Source of the DNA: Cladocopium goreaui | Taxonomy: Eukaryota > Sar > Dinophyceae > Suessiales > Symbiodiniaceae | Direction: 5' to 3' | DNA length: 64,000 bases | NCBI GenBank assembly: GCA_947184155.2 | Contig: CAMXCT020001378.1 | Location: forward strand, 1 to 64,000 | Part shown: positions 43,501-52,839 of the stretch, piece by piece | Layout: every line of letters starts with the position of its first letter | Position numbering within the stretch: the stretch's first letter is position 1 | Made by a program: the position numbers and the translations under genes | The notes under the pieces: model-generated | What the model was told of the DNA's origin: nothing | The model's input: only the letters and a program-made list of their open reading frames with translations | Databases searched by the model: none

Positions 43501-46500
43501 GTCCATCACGACCAATTATTTGGATCCCCGTGGCATGTGGGGCAAGTATTGGCCCTACCGTACAACTTTGATTCGAAAGCACCAAGGTGAAGACAAGCAC
43601 TGGACAGTGGTTGAAGTCAGTTCCAAGTTCATGGACCGACGTTCTCCTTTTGGCATGATTGATCAGTTTTTGCTTACAATTGGATTTGATGCAGACTGTG
43701 AAACATTGACGCTCATTGGAGTAGAGCCACACACATTGCTTGACTTGGGATTGGTGGCAGTGAATGAAGCTGGTGATGTCATGTTTGGTCATGATGATGA
43801 GACGATTGGAGGTTTACGTGAGGAGCTTCCAGCTGAACAACCGAGAAAACCAGTACCAGAGGTTTTGCCACCAAGGCCCGAGGACATTCCAGTACCAGCA
43901 CAAGATGTGGAGGCTGGAGACGCAATCGAAGCAGTGCCTGAGATTTTGGTTGATGGTCCTGCAGATTCAGTAACAATTCATGATGATCTGGTTGTGACGC
44001 CAACATCACCAATCAAGCTTCTTCGTGACGCTTGCAAGTGGCTTGGTATTTCTCAGGCAGGATCGAAAGTGAGGATGTTCAACAGAATCCAATGTGCAAG
44101 GGAGTTGGCCATCAAGCGCAGTGTGGTTGAAGCTGCAAAGGACCAATATCGACAGCAGTACCCAGAGGTGCATTCCATACCTCTTCCTCCTCAGCCCAGT
44201 GAGAAAGACAAGGCTGAGCACATGCTCACCCACACACCGTTTCAGCCTTGTTGTGAGTTCTGTGTGAAGAGCCGGTCCCGTGCAAATCAACATCCCCATG
44301 TGTCAGATCCAACGCATGATGCCCAAAGGGAATACCCAACTGTGCAATGTGACTTTTTCTTCATGGAGCCCGGAAAGGAGGATGCAGTCATTGCTTTGTT
44401 GATGGTGGATGTGTGGTCAAGGTATGTCTCAGTGATGCCTTTGAAACCACGGAACATGCAGACAGTTGGCAATGCGTTGGTGAAATTTCTCAATGATGTT
44501 GGACATGTTGGAAAGATGGAGCTTGCAGGTGATAATGAACCAGTTCTTGCTGCAGGAATGAGGTTTTGTCAGAGGACCCGGCAGACACTTGGCATGGAGA
44601 CAATTTTGACCTGGAACAGAACGTATGAGAAGACCAGGACAAGCATTGCTGAGCGGTTTGTGCAGACAGTGCGTGGTTTACAGAAAACCCTACTTTCTCA
44701 TTTGGAGTCAGCAATTCAAGCAACAATTCCTGCAGGGCATCCGGTGATTCAATGGGCAGCTATGCATGCTTCATGGTTATACAACCGGTACCATGTCCAC
44801 TCTTCCTTGCGCACAACTCCATTTCAATCTTTGTTTGGCAGACCCTACAGAGGCAAGATTGTGGCATTTGGCCAAACTGTGTTTGGATTGGACCCCAAGG
44901 CCGACAAATATCGTCCAGCTTGGATACGAGGTGCATGGCTTGGGAAAGATTCATCTGACATGGATCTCATTTCAACAGATGGTCAAAGCGTTGTGCGTAC
45001 AAAGGCCATCAGGCGCATCGGAGATGAGTGGGATGCAACATTGGTGCTGGGAATGGATGTGACGCCCAGTCAAGTGTTTGGACATCGGCAGATCAGAAGG
45101 AAGCAGACAATTGTTCCTCTTGGAGCTCCAGTCCCTCAGAAGGTGGATGAAGAAGCAGAGGCCGTGAGAGACTATGTGTCAGAAGGTTACTCTCCTTCAG
45201 AAGGACCTGAAGCCCATGCTGAAGATCCAACAACTGAGGCAAGAACCTGGGAAGAAGCTGGTTTGGAAAATCCATTTTCTCCAGTGACAGGTCTTCAAAC
45301 ACCTGTGACCCAAACACCTGTGGACATGGAGTCTGAGACAGGTGGGGGCGTGCCAATCACGCCTGTGCTGGATGAAACAAGTGACCATGATATGGATATT
45401 CCAGCAGTTGCTACAAAGCATGCGGCCAGCAGCTCACTCTCAGGTGAACGTGTGAAAGCACAGAAAATGGATGATGATCCTGTTCCAATGCCAAAGACAA
45501 AGGCCAGCAGAACAGAAGGAAATATCAATCAAATCGAGGAGATCGAGATGCACCACAACGATGAAAGCATGTTTCCTGAAGGTTTTGAGGATGATGCAGT
45601 AGCCTTTGATTCAGAGGACGAGCACATTGCTGTGCAAGGTGAACATGATGGTCCACCCATTGTCAGCCCTGAGAAGTTGCAAGAGTTGGAAGAGCAGGCA
45701 GCGTTGGACGAAGTCGAGAAGTTGTTTCAGATGGATGTGATTCAACCTGTGACGCTGCAGGATGATGTTGCAACAAGTGAAAATGTGGTTGACACAACTC
45801 TGGTGTATGATTGGTGGTACAGGAATCAACAATGGATCAGACGATGTCGGATTGTTGCAAGAGAGTTCAAAACAGGGGCAACTGATGAAAACAATTTTTC
45901 TCCAACATCCTCATTTGCTTCAGTGCGCATGTTGTTGACGTTTGCATTGATTTACAATCTGGCGGTGACAGCGTTGGATGTTAAGGATGCGTTTCTCATG
46001 GTGCCTCAGATGGAAATTCTTTATGTGAAGATCCCGGCATGGATCAGAAAATGGACAGGGAGTCCTCATACCCACTGGCTTTTGAAAAGATGTCTCCCAG
46101 GACAAAGGAATGCGGCTTTGCGATGGCATCAACATATCGGTGGTCTATGTGAAAGATCAGGTCTTGAGGCTTTCCCGGGTGCTCCAACAATTCTTCGACA
46201 CCGCGACCTCAGTCGAAGGATGTTTGTCAACATCCATGTGGATGACATTTTGTTGGTGTGCAATCCTGGTGATGTGGAATGGTTTCAGACAACGGTTGGT
46301 GAAACATTGACAATGAAGGTTGATGGACCGCATTTGCCTGGAAGTGGGAGTCAGCTTTTGTATCTCAAGAAAAGGATGACAATGAAACCAAATGGGATCT
46401 TGCTGCAACCCAATTCAAGCTACATCCCAAAGTTGGTGGCACTGATGAAGGTAAGTGGAAGAAGGAAGAAGGGCCTCCCATACCATGCGACGCTGGAAAA

Positions 46501-48418
46501 CTTCAACGCTGACTTGGTGATTGAATCAGAAATGTTGGATCCAGATCAAGCAGCAGTTTTCAGATCTGGTCTTGGCCTAGCGTTGTACTTGGCGATGGAT
46601 CGGCCCGACATCCAGTTTGCAGTGAAAACCCTTTCATCTTACATGGCACGACCCAGTGTCAAGGCGCTCTCTGCATTGAAGCATCTGGCTTCATATTTGG
46701 ATGGGACGCCTGAAGATGGATTATTCCTGCAGTGCACCGAGGAGAACCAATGCATCTTTGATGGATGGAGAGATGATGAGCTGATCAGTGAAGAGATCCC
46801 AATTCCTGGTGACAAAGCTGAAGCAAGGTTCAACATTGAGGCTTTCAGCGACAGCTCATGGGCAGACTGTAAGTCGACCAGAAAGAGCACAAGCTCAGGA
46901 TTGGTGTTCCTCAACGGTGCAATGATTCTCAGCATTTGCAGAACGCAGGCATCAGTGGCTTTGTCAAGCTGTGAGGCTGAACTCTATGCTGCAAATGGAC
47001 TGATGGTGGAGTGCATGTATCTCTACCGGCTGTGCAAGTTCCTATGCAAGGATGAAGTGGAAAACAACAGCTGTGATGTGCAACAACGATTATACATCGA
47101 TTCATCATCAGCGATGGCACTCATTCAACGAGCTGGAACTGGACGGTTGAAACATGTGCAAATCAAACAGTTTTTCTTGCAAAGCTTGCTGAGAGCTGGT
47201 ATCTTCACGATCCACAAGATCAACACGAGGATGAACCCTGGTGACCTCAACACAAAGAGGTTAAGCTCTGAAAGGCGCAAATTCCTTGGAAGGCTGATTG
47301 GTCTTTTTATGGCCATGGATGAAGCCAACGACGACAGCGAGGTGAGAAGGGTGCGCCGCTCCAACAAGGTTGCCAGAGAACAATGCGTGCGGTTGATCAA
47401 GGTTGCAACAGCTGCATTGGGAATGTTCACGCAACTGAAAGGATGCAGTCCAATGTCGAATGTGGAAATCTTTGAACAAGACACTGCATGGATTCTGGTT
47501 GCAAACGCAGTAGAAGGACTGATGACCTCAACACTCCATGGTTTTGTGATGATGGTTGCAATGGTTTGCAGAATTTCCATGTACATGCTCGGTCTTTCAA
47601 TGCTGGTGGCTGGAATGACATTTGTGATTCTCGGACCTTTGACATGGAGCTACAGCAGATTGACCTGGTGGTTCGAACGGCGTTGTGCATGGAGAACCAT
47701 GGGTTGGAGGCATCGACTCTTCATTTACCCTTCACTCCAGATTGCAAGATGGCTGCTTGGAAAGGAAATCAGATTTCTACGAGAACGCTTTCGAGCGGCC
47801 AACCAGCAGGGCGACATGATGATCGACCTGGAAAGTGTTTACGCAGACCTTTGTGAATATCTTGGAGGTGAACGGGTGAGAACAAATGAACCACGAGACC
47901 CAATTGACATGCCAGTGTTTGACAACAACAGAGATGGAAATTCAAATGCCGAAGGAGGAGAAGAAGAACCAATGGAAGAAGATCCTCATGATGGAGGAGA
48001 TGACCCAAACGGTGACGAGATCGTCCATATGGCCATCAATGGAATTCCTCTGAATGGTCAGTCAATTGACCGCACTGATGTCCATCCTGAAGTTCACCCA
48101 GAAGCAACATCGAATGACGGTGAAGATGTGGACATGGGTGCCGAGACAGCAGAGGAGAGAAGGAGACGATACGTCTCGAGCTCACAGGACGAAGTTTCAA
48201 ATCCAGATGAGTGGGCAGATGTACAATTTGGTCATTTGGACAGAGATGCATATGAAAGAATGGTCGCTTACTCCCAGGCCAACAGGATTCGACTACAAAG
48301 AGCAGCAGCTACATTGAACAGAAGACATGACGAAGCTGCAACAGTTGGAAATTGGGAAGAAGCGGCATTGATGTTGCGTGCATTGCATGAGGTGGAAGCA
48401 CTCATGGACATCACCTAA
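40508..48418 (+). CDS. gag-pol: Single gag-pol polyprotein of element 3 (2,636 residues) with membrane segments at both ends
   Basis: One uninterrupted frame. Residues 1-290 are an unusual Met/Asn/Ser/Phe-rich leader with repeated NSG.F motifs. A strong hydrophobic segment lies at ~297-328 (LLIVAISAMILVCC), followed by a basic stretch and a second, signal-like one (~356-375, LLAMLFLCGFANARA). Gag capsid ~415-650; KGKGK-rich basic region ~655-725; zinc knuckle CX2CX4HX4C ~727-744; protease DSGS ~831. Integrase zinc finger ~1237-1255 and catalytic D~1281, D~1342, E~1382. RT has AREFKTG ~1780, LDVKDAF and HVDD ~1909. RNase H spans ~2113-2200 (FSDSSWAD, CEAELY, IDSSSA). About 400 extra residues follow, with a hydrophobic segment ~2343-2380, a basic WW/RR-rich region and an acidic tail. 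The active-site residues checked by eye (protease, integrase, RT, RNase H) are present. Confidence 0.93.
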   Translation: MAAGAWWMSRMTATDCFRRLAMVMAISITMVQMSMDKSQPENSKSMMCTMVEDLDVDSAQAMVDVRAGIAELAPNNFCMVPGGMNRISKGCSTVSRSVAFEPNDFEMPCHGWSPGWMDLTAGWKDAQDLRPTAFECVLHSNFHRNSGKFNHVARGEFFIQCNSGNFDTSNFYYHSGIFNYFQFQCNSGKFDLASDGTAGCAMATWPMQSRQVQDSAGDNVCRDSDFQHGFAVGFHGMLGTMVATDRCQNVDIFNDIDYTVDNFSSAGDDMWMFGSTAVDSFFTLVMTVLTMAHDGLQALAGCTGMQLLIVAISAMILVCCGWYCHLQMSHLSYQGDLRTRTCRKFQRRVAIRKQRQLLAMLFLCGFANARAMDEQTNVQSAFLQGMTAMAEAATRAATAAERALERTTGANGGSGSTDGLSAASRILKSLDVYSGDDPMLFQQWKQQFTSWLCFGDSRYVEALEALEKKPEAPPLTAYNADEKDMSQKLFAVLTSYLRGRCAHLVRSEAKHKDGFKLWHTLCREYMPNTRQRALALAQALSAYPVFGKEKSSLESILAFEQLVMQYEEASGSTYPLELMSATLIRCCQPKLREQLQLSINEESTYQEIRDKVLSFERVSKIWSTDQVLKHVQETPSYTGGAADGPTPMEVDRIEKGGKGKQKGKNKGRGFSGSEWLSSWAYGRGRGRGRQNKGKGKGKSKGKAKGKKGGGNKGKGKKGGRGKVVYGQCSNCYEFGHWAKDCPHMVNQVKQEPVPPNSTSSSSNQAAPKASSSPVVRRIFQFGSSPSSPTSPTSPASSQVRMVVFQEMVDSRWMQVSNVCTDSEESEWIILDSGSDVSLLPSRFQPNSDLGLAAGALHNCQGGALQTAGIRKAELVTTTSDGEEVLLQHEFIVGNVTSCLVSLGQLYQGGWTIHKDQNSGDLSLMSPGDEIRIPIEYRNRSFAIKAHVRQVVEEAPSTSVVGGDADDLQVRTVVLAPDGVDEAPMESWEMLPDGTPFFKSITTNYLDPRGMWGKYWPYRTTLIRKHQGEDKHWTVVEVSSKFMDRRSPFGMIDQFLLTIGFDADCETLTLIGVEPHTLLDLGLVAVNEAGDVMFGHDDETIGGLREELPAEQPRKPVPEVLPPRPEDIPVPAQDVEAGDAIEAVPEILVDGPADSVTIHDDLVVTPTSPIKLLRDACKWLGISQAGSKVRMFNRIQCARELAIKRSVVEAAKDQYRQQYPEVHSIPLPPQPSEKDKAEHMLTHTPFQPCCEFCVKSRSRANQHPHVSDPTHDAQREYPTVQCDFFFMEPGKEDAVIALLMVDVWSRYVSVMPLKPRNMQTVGNALVKFLNDVGHVGKMELAGDNEPVLAAGMRFCQRTRQTLGMETILTWNRTYEKTRTSIAERFVQTVRGLQKTLLSHLESAIQATIPAGHPVIQWAAMHASWLYNRYHVHSSLRTTPFQSLFGRPYRGKIVAFGQTVFGLDPKADKYRPAWIRGAWLGKDSSDMDLISTDGQSVVRTKAIRRIGDEWDATLVLGMDVTPSQVFGHRQIRRKQTIVPLGAPVPQKVDEEAEAVRDYVSEGYSPSEGPEAHAEDPTTEARTWEEAGLENPFSPVTGLQTPVTQTPVDMESETGGGVPITPVLDETSDHDMDIPAVATKHAASSSLSGERVKAQKMDDDPVPMPKTKASRTEGNINQIEEIEMHHNDESMFPEGFEDDAVAFDSEDEHIAVQGEHDGPPIVSPEKLQELEEQAALDEVEKLFQMDVIQPVTLQDDVATSENVVDTTLVYDWWYRNQQWIRRCRIVAREFKTGATDENNFSPTSSFASVRMLLTFALIYNLAVTALDVKDAFLMVPQMEILYVKIPAWIRKWTGSPHTHWLLKRCLPGQRNAALRWHQHIGGLCERSGLEAFPGAPTILRHRDLSRRMFVNIHVDDILLVCNPGDVEWFQTTVGETLTMKVDGPHLPGSGSQLLYLKKRMTMKPNGILLQPNSSYIPKLVALMKVSGRRKKGLPYHATLENFNADLVIESEMLDPDQAAVFRSGLGLALYLAMDRPDIQFAVKTLSSYMARPSVKALSALKHLASYLDGTPEDGLFLQCTEENQCIFDGWRDDELISEEIPIPGDKAEARFNIEAFSDSSWADCKSTRKSTSSGLVFLNGAMILSICRTQASVALSSCEAELYAANGLMVECMYLYRLCKFLCKDEVENNSCDVQQRLYIDSSSAMALIQRAGTGRLKHVQIKQFFLQSLLRAGIFTIHKINTRMNPGDLNTKRLSSERRKFLGRLIGLFMAMDEANDDSEVRRVRRSNKVAREQCVRLIKVATAALGMFTQLKGCSPMSNVEIFEQDTAWILVANAVEGLMTSTLHGFVMMVAMVCRISMYMLGLSMLVAGMTFVILGPLTWSYSRLTWWFERRCAWRTMGWRHRLFIYPSLQIARWLLGKEIRFLRERFRAANQQGDMMIDLESVYADLCEYLGGERVRTNEPRDPIDMPVFDNNRDGNSNAEGGEEEPMEEDPHDGGDDPNGDEIVHMAINGIPLNGQSIDRTDVHPEVHPEATSNDGEDVDMGAETAEERRRRYVSSSQDEVSNPDEWADVQFGHLDRDAYERMVAYSQANRIRLQRAAATLNRRHDEAATVGNWEEAALMLRALHEVEALMDIT
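40509..40522 (+). promoter_or_regulatory. Primer binding site overlapping the polyprotein start codon
   Basis: TGGCAGCGGGAGCC follows the LTR directly and resembles an initiator-Met tRNA 3' end complement. The polyprotein ATG is made of the last LTR base (A, 40,508) and the first two bases of this site. Confidence 0.7.
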
Positions 48419-48626
48419 GGCAATCAGTGCATGCGGTGGTAGACAGTAGTGAAAGGCATGAACCAGTGAGACACTGATAGCTGGTGAAATGCCAAATGTA
48501 TCTTTTGTTCCAAATGCTCCTGGAGACAAATTAGAGAATTTTGCATGGCACAGAAGGCCGAAGTAGAAGGTCTAAACAATTTGCAAAGGCACAACGAAAA
48601 TGACAGCATTCCAAAGGAACACTGTC

Positions 48627-48635
48627 AAGGTGGGG
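48627..48635 (+). promoter_or_regulatory. Polypurine tract of element 3
   Basis: AAGGTGGGG immediately upstream of the 3' LTR. The same sequence precedes the LTR of element 2. Confidence 0.75.
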
Positions 48636-48836
48636 TGTCAGATTGTAGTAACTGCACTCACTAGGAACAGACATGTCTCCAGTTGATGCTAGGAACGATA
48701 CAGAGAAGATTAGCAGTGCATGTTTGTGCAAGGATGACACAGCACAAATCAATTCATGGATACCGCCCAAATAGTGGCTCAAAGAAGCGAAGGCAAAAGG
48801 GTAGCCGACTTTTGCGTGCGGCCTGAATTCTTGAGA
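48636..48836 (+). repeat. 3' LTR of element 3
   Basis: 201 bp, 200 of them matching the 5' LTR, followed by the AAAAT target duplication. Confidence 0.92.
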
Positions 48837-48841
48837 AAAAT

Positions 48842-49058
48842 AAATTGAAAGTAAATTAAAAATAAATTGAAATCAATTGAAAGTAAATTGAACGTAAATT
48901 AAAAGTAATTTGAAATCAATTGAAAGTAAATTGAAAGTAAATTAAAAGTAAATTGAAATCAATTGAAAGTAAATTGAAAGTAAATTAAAAGTAAATTAAA
49001 AGTAAATTGAAATCAATTGAAAGTAAATTGAAATCAATTGAAAGTAAATTGAAATCCT
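48842..49058 (+). repeat. AT-rich simple repeat flanking element 3
   Basis: Units such as GTAAATTGAAATCAATTGAAA repeat irregularly. The same units occur at about 40,255-40,307 on the other side, so element 3 split one array. Confidence 0.85.
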
Positions 49059-49194
49059 TTCTTAAGTTGACTGACAAAAAAAAATGTTGAGGGGGGGAAA
49101 AAGAAGTGCGAATTATAGAGTATCTTCAAATTGTTTAGGGGGGGGGGCCCTCACATTAATCAGATGCAAACATTATTCATTTTACAACAAACCA

Positions 49195-49320
49195 TTATCA
49201 AAAACGATCCATCAGCGGCTTGCTTTGCCGCCCATGCAACTCAGAAACCCAACATTTCCGATAGGTTTACTTTTTTTGAAACTTCCGCCACCGCCTTGTG
49301 TGGTACCAGTGGCATCAATT
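49195..49320 (+). repeat. Dispersed repeat, copy 2
   Basis: Diverged partner of 39,190-39,315, sharing the TAGGTTTACT...GAAAC and CCGCCACCGCCTTGTG segments. Confidence 0.55.
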
Positions 49321-50185
49321 AATCAAAATGAATCCAAGATGTCCGCTGCATTTGTATGATGATTTGGCTTGCAGGCATGACATAGGTATGACGTCCTGGA
49401 AACTGCATTTAGATGGGGGAAACAAATTTTCAACACACAGGCATGATCAGGCATGAGTTTCGCGCTTTCCTGTACACAGTACAACTACAGTATAACTGTG
49501 TAACTGCAAGACAGTGGGAAAATACCATGAAACGCATGAAACCTTCAACATCCCCTACGGAATTTCTAGGCTAACGCGGCAAAATCACAGGGGGATCCAA
49601 CAACTATTTGTATGTTTAAGAGGGCGTGCCATGGAAATGCGATGCAATGGGCATGCTCTTCGGCAGTGATTGCTTTTGATACTGCAAGGTGATGCGGGAG
49701 GAACTCACCCATTGCCCTTCTTGCCTGTAGACATGATGAAATGATACGAAATGTTATAGTTATGATGGTTCAACATGCTTAAAAATGGTTGATAGCTTAG
49801 AATGACTCATTGATCATGGTTTGCCAGAACTTGATAGTGGTTGATATTGGTCAATGGTCGATACTAGATAGACTAGACGCTATGAATGGTTAACGGTGGT
49901 GAGTGATGGCGAAAAATGGTTTATTGATAGTGGATTTAATGGTGAAAAAAAATGGTAAATCGCGTCAAATTGATTAACAATTTATGGGTAAAAATAGTTG
50001 ATTAGTGATCGTTATTTGTGGTTCCTGGTAGTAAATCATAATTAGTTGACTCTTTGTTATCAGCCTGGAGATTAGCATGGATCATGGATCCTACCAAGAG
50101 CGTATCCCAGGAAACTGATTTTGCAAATGGGATGAAACTGATTTTTGACTTTGATGATTGCCAATGGTTGATTAGTGCTTCATGA
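49321..50185. other. Non-coding AT-rich interval
   Basis: No gene seen. A stretch near 49,760-50,050 is rich in variants of TGGTTGATA without clean periodicity. Confidence 0.6.
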
Positions 50186-51680
50186 GGGCACCCATTTAGA
50201 ATGAGGGCGGCACCCCGTGGGGGAGTGAATTTTCATTAAACATGATGATAAAACACTGTAAATACCGATGTTTTATGCATTTGGAGGGTCTAAAACCCTA
50301 GTAAAACACATTTTTTTCATCATGATCTTGACATGAGATATACAAAAACATTGACAGGCACGAAAAAAACAAAAAAACCAAACCACTAGATGCACCAAAC
50401 ATCGACAGGCACCAAAAAAAACAGAAAAAACAAAAATTCCAGCAACTGCTCAGAAGTGGACCCATAGTTGCTGGAAATTTTAGTTTTTTTGTCTTTTTTT
50501 GGTGCCGGTGCAGGTTTCGTGCATCTAGTGGTTTGGTTCTTTTGGTTTTTTTGGTGCCTGTGCAGGTTTGGTGACTCTGACTTCACAAAACATTGACAGG
50601 CACCAAAAAAACGAAAAAAACCAAACCACTAGATGCACCAAACATCGACAGGCACCAAAAAAACCAAAAAAACCAAACATTCCAGCAACTACTCAGAAGT
50701 GGACCCATAGTTCGTGAAAATTTTAGTTTTTTTATATTTTTTGTTGGTACCTTTGCAGGTTTGGTGCATCTAGTGGTTTGTTGTTTTTGTTTTTTTTTGG
50801 TGCTTGTGCAGGTTTGGTGCATCTATTGGTTAGTTTGTGTTTTTTGATGCTTGTGCAGGTTTTGGTGATTCTAGATTCTAGATTGTGTATGTTTGGATCT
50901 TGGCCATATTTTAAACTTATGTTTCAAAGAAGCAAACATACCGTTATTTTTGAATAGCTATGCCACCACACAGGTTGCCTGACCTTAATATTCAACAGCT
51001 TGACACACGTCTTTGTCTCTTAGGCTTTCTCTCTCTCTCTCTCTGTCTAACTATTGAAATGAGACTGCTGACAAGACTCTGCAAGATAACAATGATAAAC
51101 GAAATATGTACCTACTTCTTGAGTTGTAACATTCCCACCATCCTTCTTATCCAGAGTGTTAGATGTGCTTGTGTTATATCCACCTATATAATGTATGCCC
51201 TTCCCACCATACTTCTTATGTAGCGCAAATGCTTCTACATATATACAATATTTGTTAAGGTGATATCAATCTAACAAGTTCATGAAGGAACACCTATATC
51301 ATATCAATTGCTTTTAGCAATAGAATTTCTCCATCACCTCCATCACACTAGTCACCTATTGCTACTGTATATTCTGTTCCAAGATGTGCAGCTACCCATT
51401 CTTATGGCATGTTGTGCAGCAGATGTTTTCTGTTATGTGCTGATTGTTTGTAGTTCTTTGCAAGCCTCACGGGAAAAATTGAATCCTGCCACAAGAGTCT
51501 GTAAATGCCAGTGATTTTTGACAGCATATGAGAGCCTTTGGAGGTGAACTCTATTTTTTGCTCTAAAATAACGGTTTTAAGCCCACTTTTGGTCACAAAA
51601 CACTGTAAATACCAGTATTTTTGACCATTTTTAGAGCAAAAATCACTCCCCCATGAGGGGCCGTTCTGTTTAGAATCGGT
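50186..51680. mobile_element. Possible inverted-repeat element (about 1.5 kb)
   Basis: Left end (TTTAGAATGAGGG...GTGGGGGAGTGAATTTT...AACACTGTAAATACC, 50,194-50,265) is matched in inverted orientation at the right (AACACTGTAAATACCAG...AAAATCACTCCCCCATGAGGGG...TTTAGAAT, 51,599-51,677). The arms are imperfect. No transposase frame is visible; the interior holds the A-rich hairpin repeats and unremarkable AT-rich DNA. It could be a non-autonomous DNA transposon, or two opposed copies of a shorter repeat. Confidence 0.4.
50340..50880. repeat. Two tandem copies of a fold-back repeat
   Basis: Each ~250-bp copy has a left arm CCAAACCACTAGATGCACCA with ACAGGCACCAAAAAAA, and a right arm that is its inverse (TGGTGC.TGTGCAGG, TGCATCTAGTGGTTTGGT). 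The centre reads CAGAAGTGGACCCATAGTT. Left arms are near 50,383 and 50,623; right arms near 50,500 and 50,750. Confidence 0.75.
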
Positions 51681-51918
51681 CAGGGCTTATATGCCTACAG
51701 GGGACGCTTAGATGCGCTACCCACAATGTTTTGTGAAGGTTGTTGCCGGGTATCCCGACCGGTCCACCTGTGTTGCAGAACGTTGCTGGAACAACGCGAT
51801 AGCCGTGCCAAAAGCTCAGCATTTCATCAGTATATCAGTGTTGTTCTATGGTAAGTGGATGATAGTGGATGGTTTGATATGGTTTCCAGATTAAACATTG
51901 CCATTTTGAGATCCTTAG

Positions 51919-52052
51919 GGCCACCATTCATGGACCTGTATGCTTCGCTGTCCTTTTGGCACTGCGAGAGTTCTGAGGCCTTGCGATATCAGAGGCTCAT
52001 GGACATCTACGAACGAGCTTGTGCCGGAGGGAAGCCGAGAAGCTGGCGCTGA
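51919..52052 (+). CDS. Candidate terminal exon, unassigned
   Basis: A TTAG|GG acceptor-like site at 51,915-51,920 is followed by a frame reading PPFMDLYASLSFWHCESSEA and ending in TGA at 52,050-52,052. Composition is protein-like. No family recognised and no upstream exon identified, though a short frame at 51,712-51,894 (CVAERCWNN) is possible. Confidence 0.2.
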
Positions 52053-52839
52053 ATCGACTCCCGACCAGCAGATCTCCTTCAAAAATAATTCTACAATCTG
52101 ACCATCTGTGGTTGCCTCTGTGTCACAAGTTTGGTTGATCTTATTCCAGCACTTCCGCTTTTGTCGAAATGCGAAATGCGGGAGATCTGAGTCGCCATTT
52201 GGGGATGGGTTTTTTCTTTGTTGGACCTCATTGAAACTCGAAAATGATGAAATTGTATGGTTTCTCACTAAGACGACGAAGAAAAACTCAGGCTGGTTTG
52301 CTTTAATTTGGACCTGTACTCTCTGATCTCCGATTCCTTGGTTTTCCTTGGACTTCTAGTCACTTCTAGTTTCCGAAAGTTTGCTCAAAGATTGGGCTCA
52401 GCAAACTTCGACATCCCACAGCTGAGCTGCGGTGTAAAGAGATGGCCGACAGCTATTCCTTGCCTGTTTTTGTTGAGAACGATGAGAAATTTGGCTATAT
52501 AAATGCACTAAAACATCAAGATCAATCAAGATACTGGGCTGTGAGGATACCATGAAACTATTGCTTTTAAGCAAACACAGTATACTGAGAATACTGGGCC
52601 TGGGCTGAAAAAACACAGTTCTTTTCTTTCAGGTCAAGGCTGATTGGGAAAGCTGAGCACCTCAGAGACGACCAAGAGTCACAATTTGTGCGGGGATGTT
52701 TGGCCGCAGCCTGAAGGGTTCGATGACGTTCGATGTTTCAGCTTGGTTAAGACTCTCCCGAATGCTCCCAGGCGCTAGCAGCATGTCGCTTTACGCCCTG
52801 ATCACATCTGCGCTGGCAGAGGTGCAGCCTTCTCATGAG
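52053..52839. other. Interval without recognised genes
   Basis: Short frames only; nothing supported on either strand. Confidence 0.5.

Larger units (their letters stand above)
40308..48836 (+). mobile_element. Complete copia-type LTR retrotransposon (element 3)
   Basis: LTRs of 201 bp at 40,308-40,508 and 48,636-48,836 differ at one base. Perfect 5-bp target duplication AAAAT (40,303-40,307 and 48,837-48,841). Primer binding site, polypurine tract and a single intact polyprotein ORF are all present. It sits within an AT-rich GTAAATTGAAATCAATT array visible on both sides. By structure it appears autonomous and recently inserted. Confidence 0.95.
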
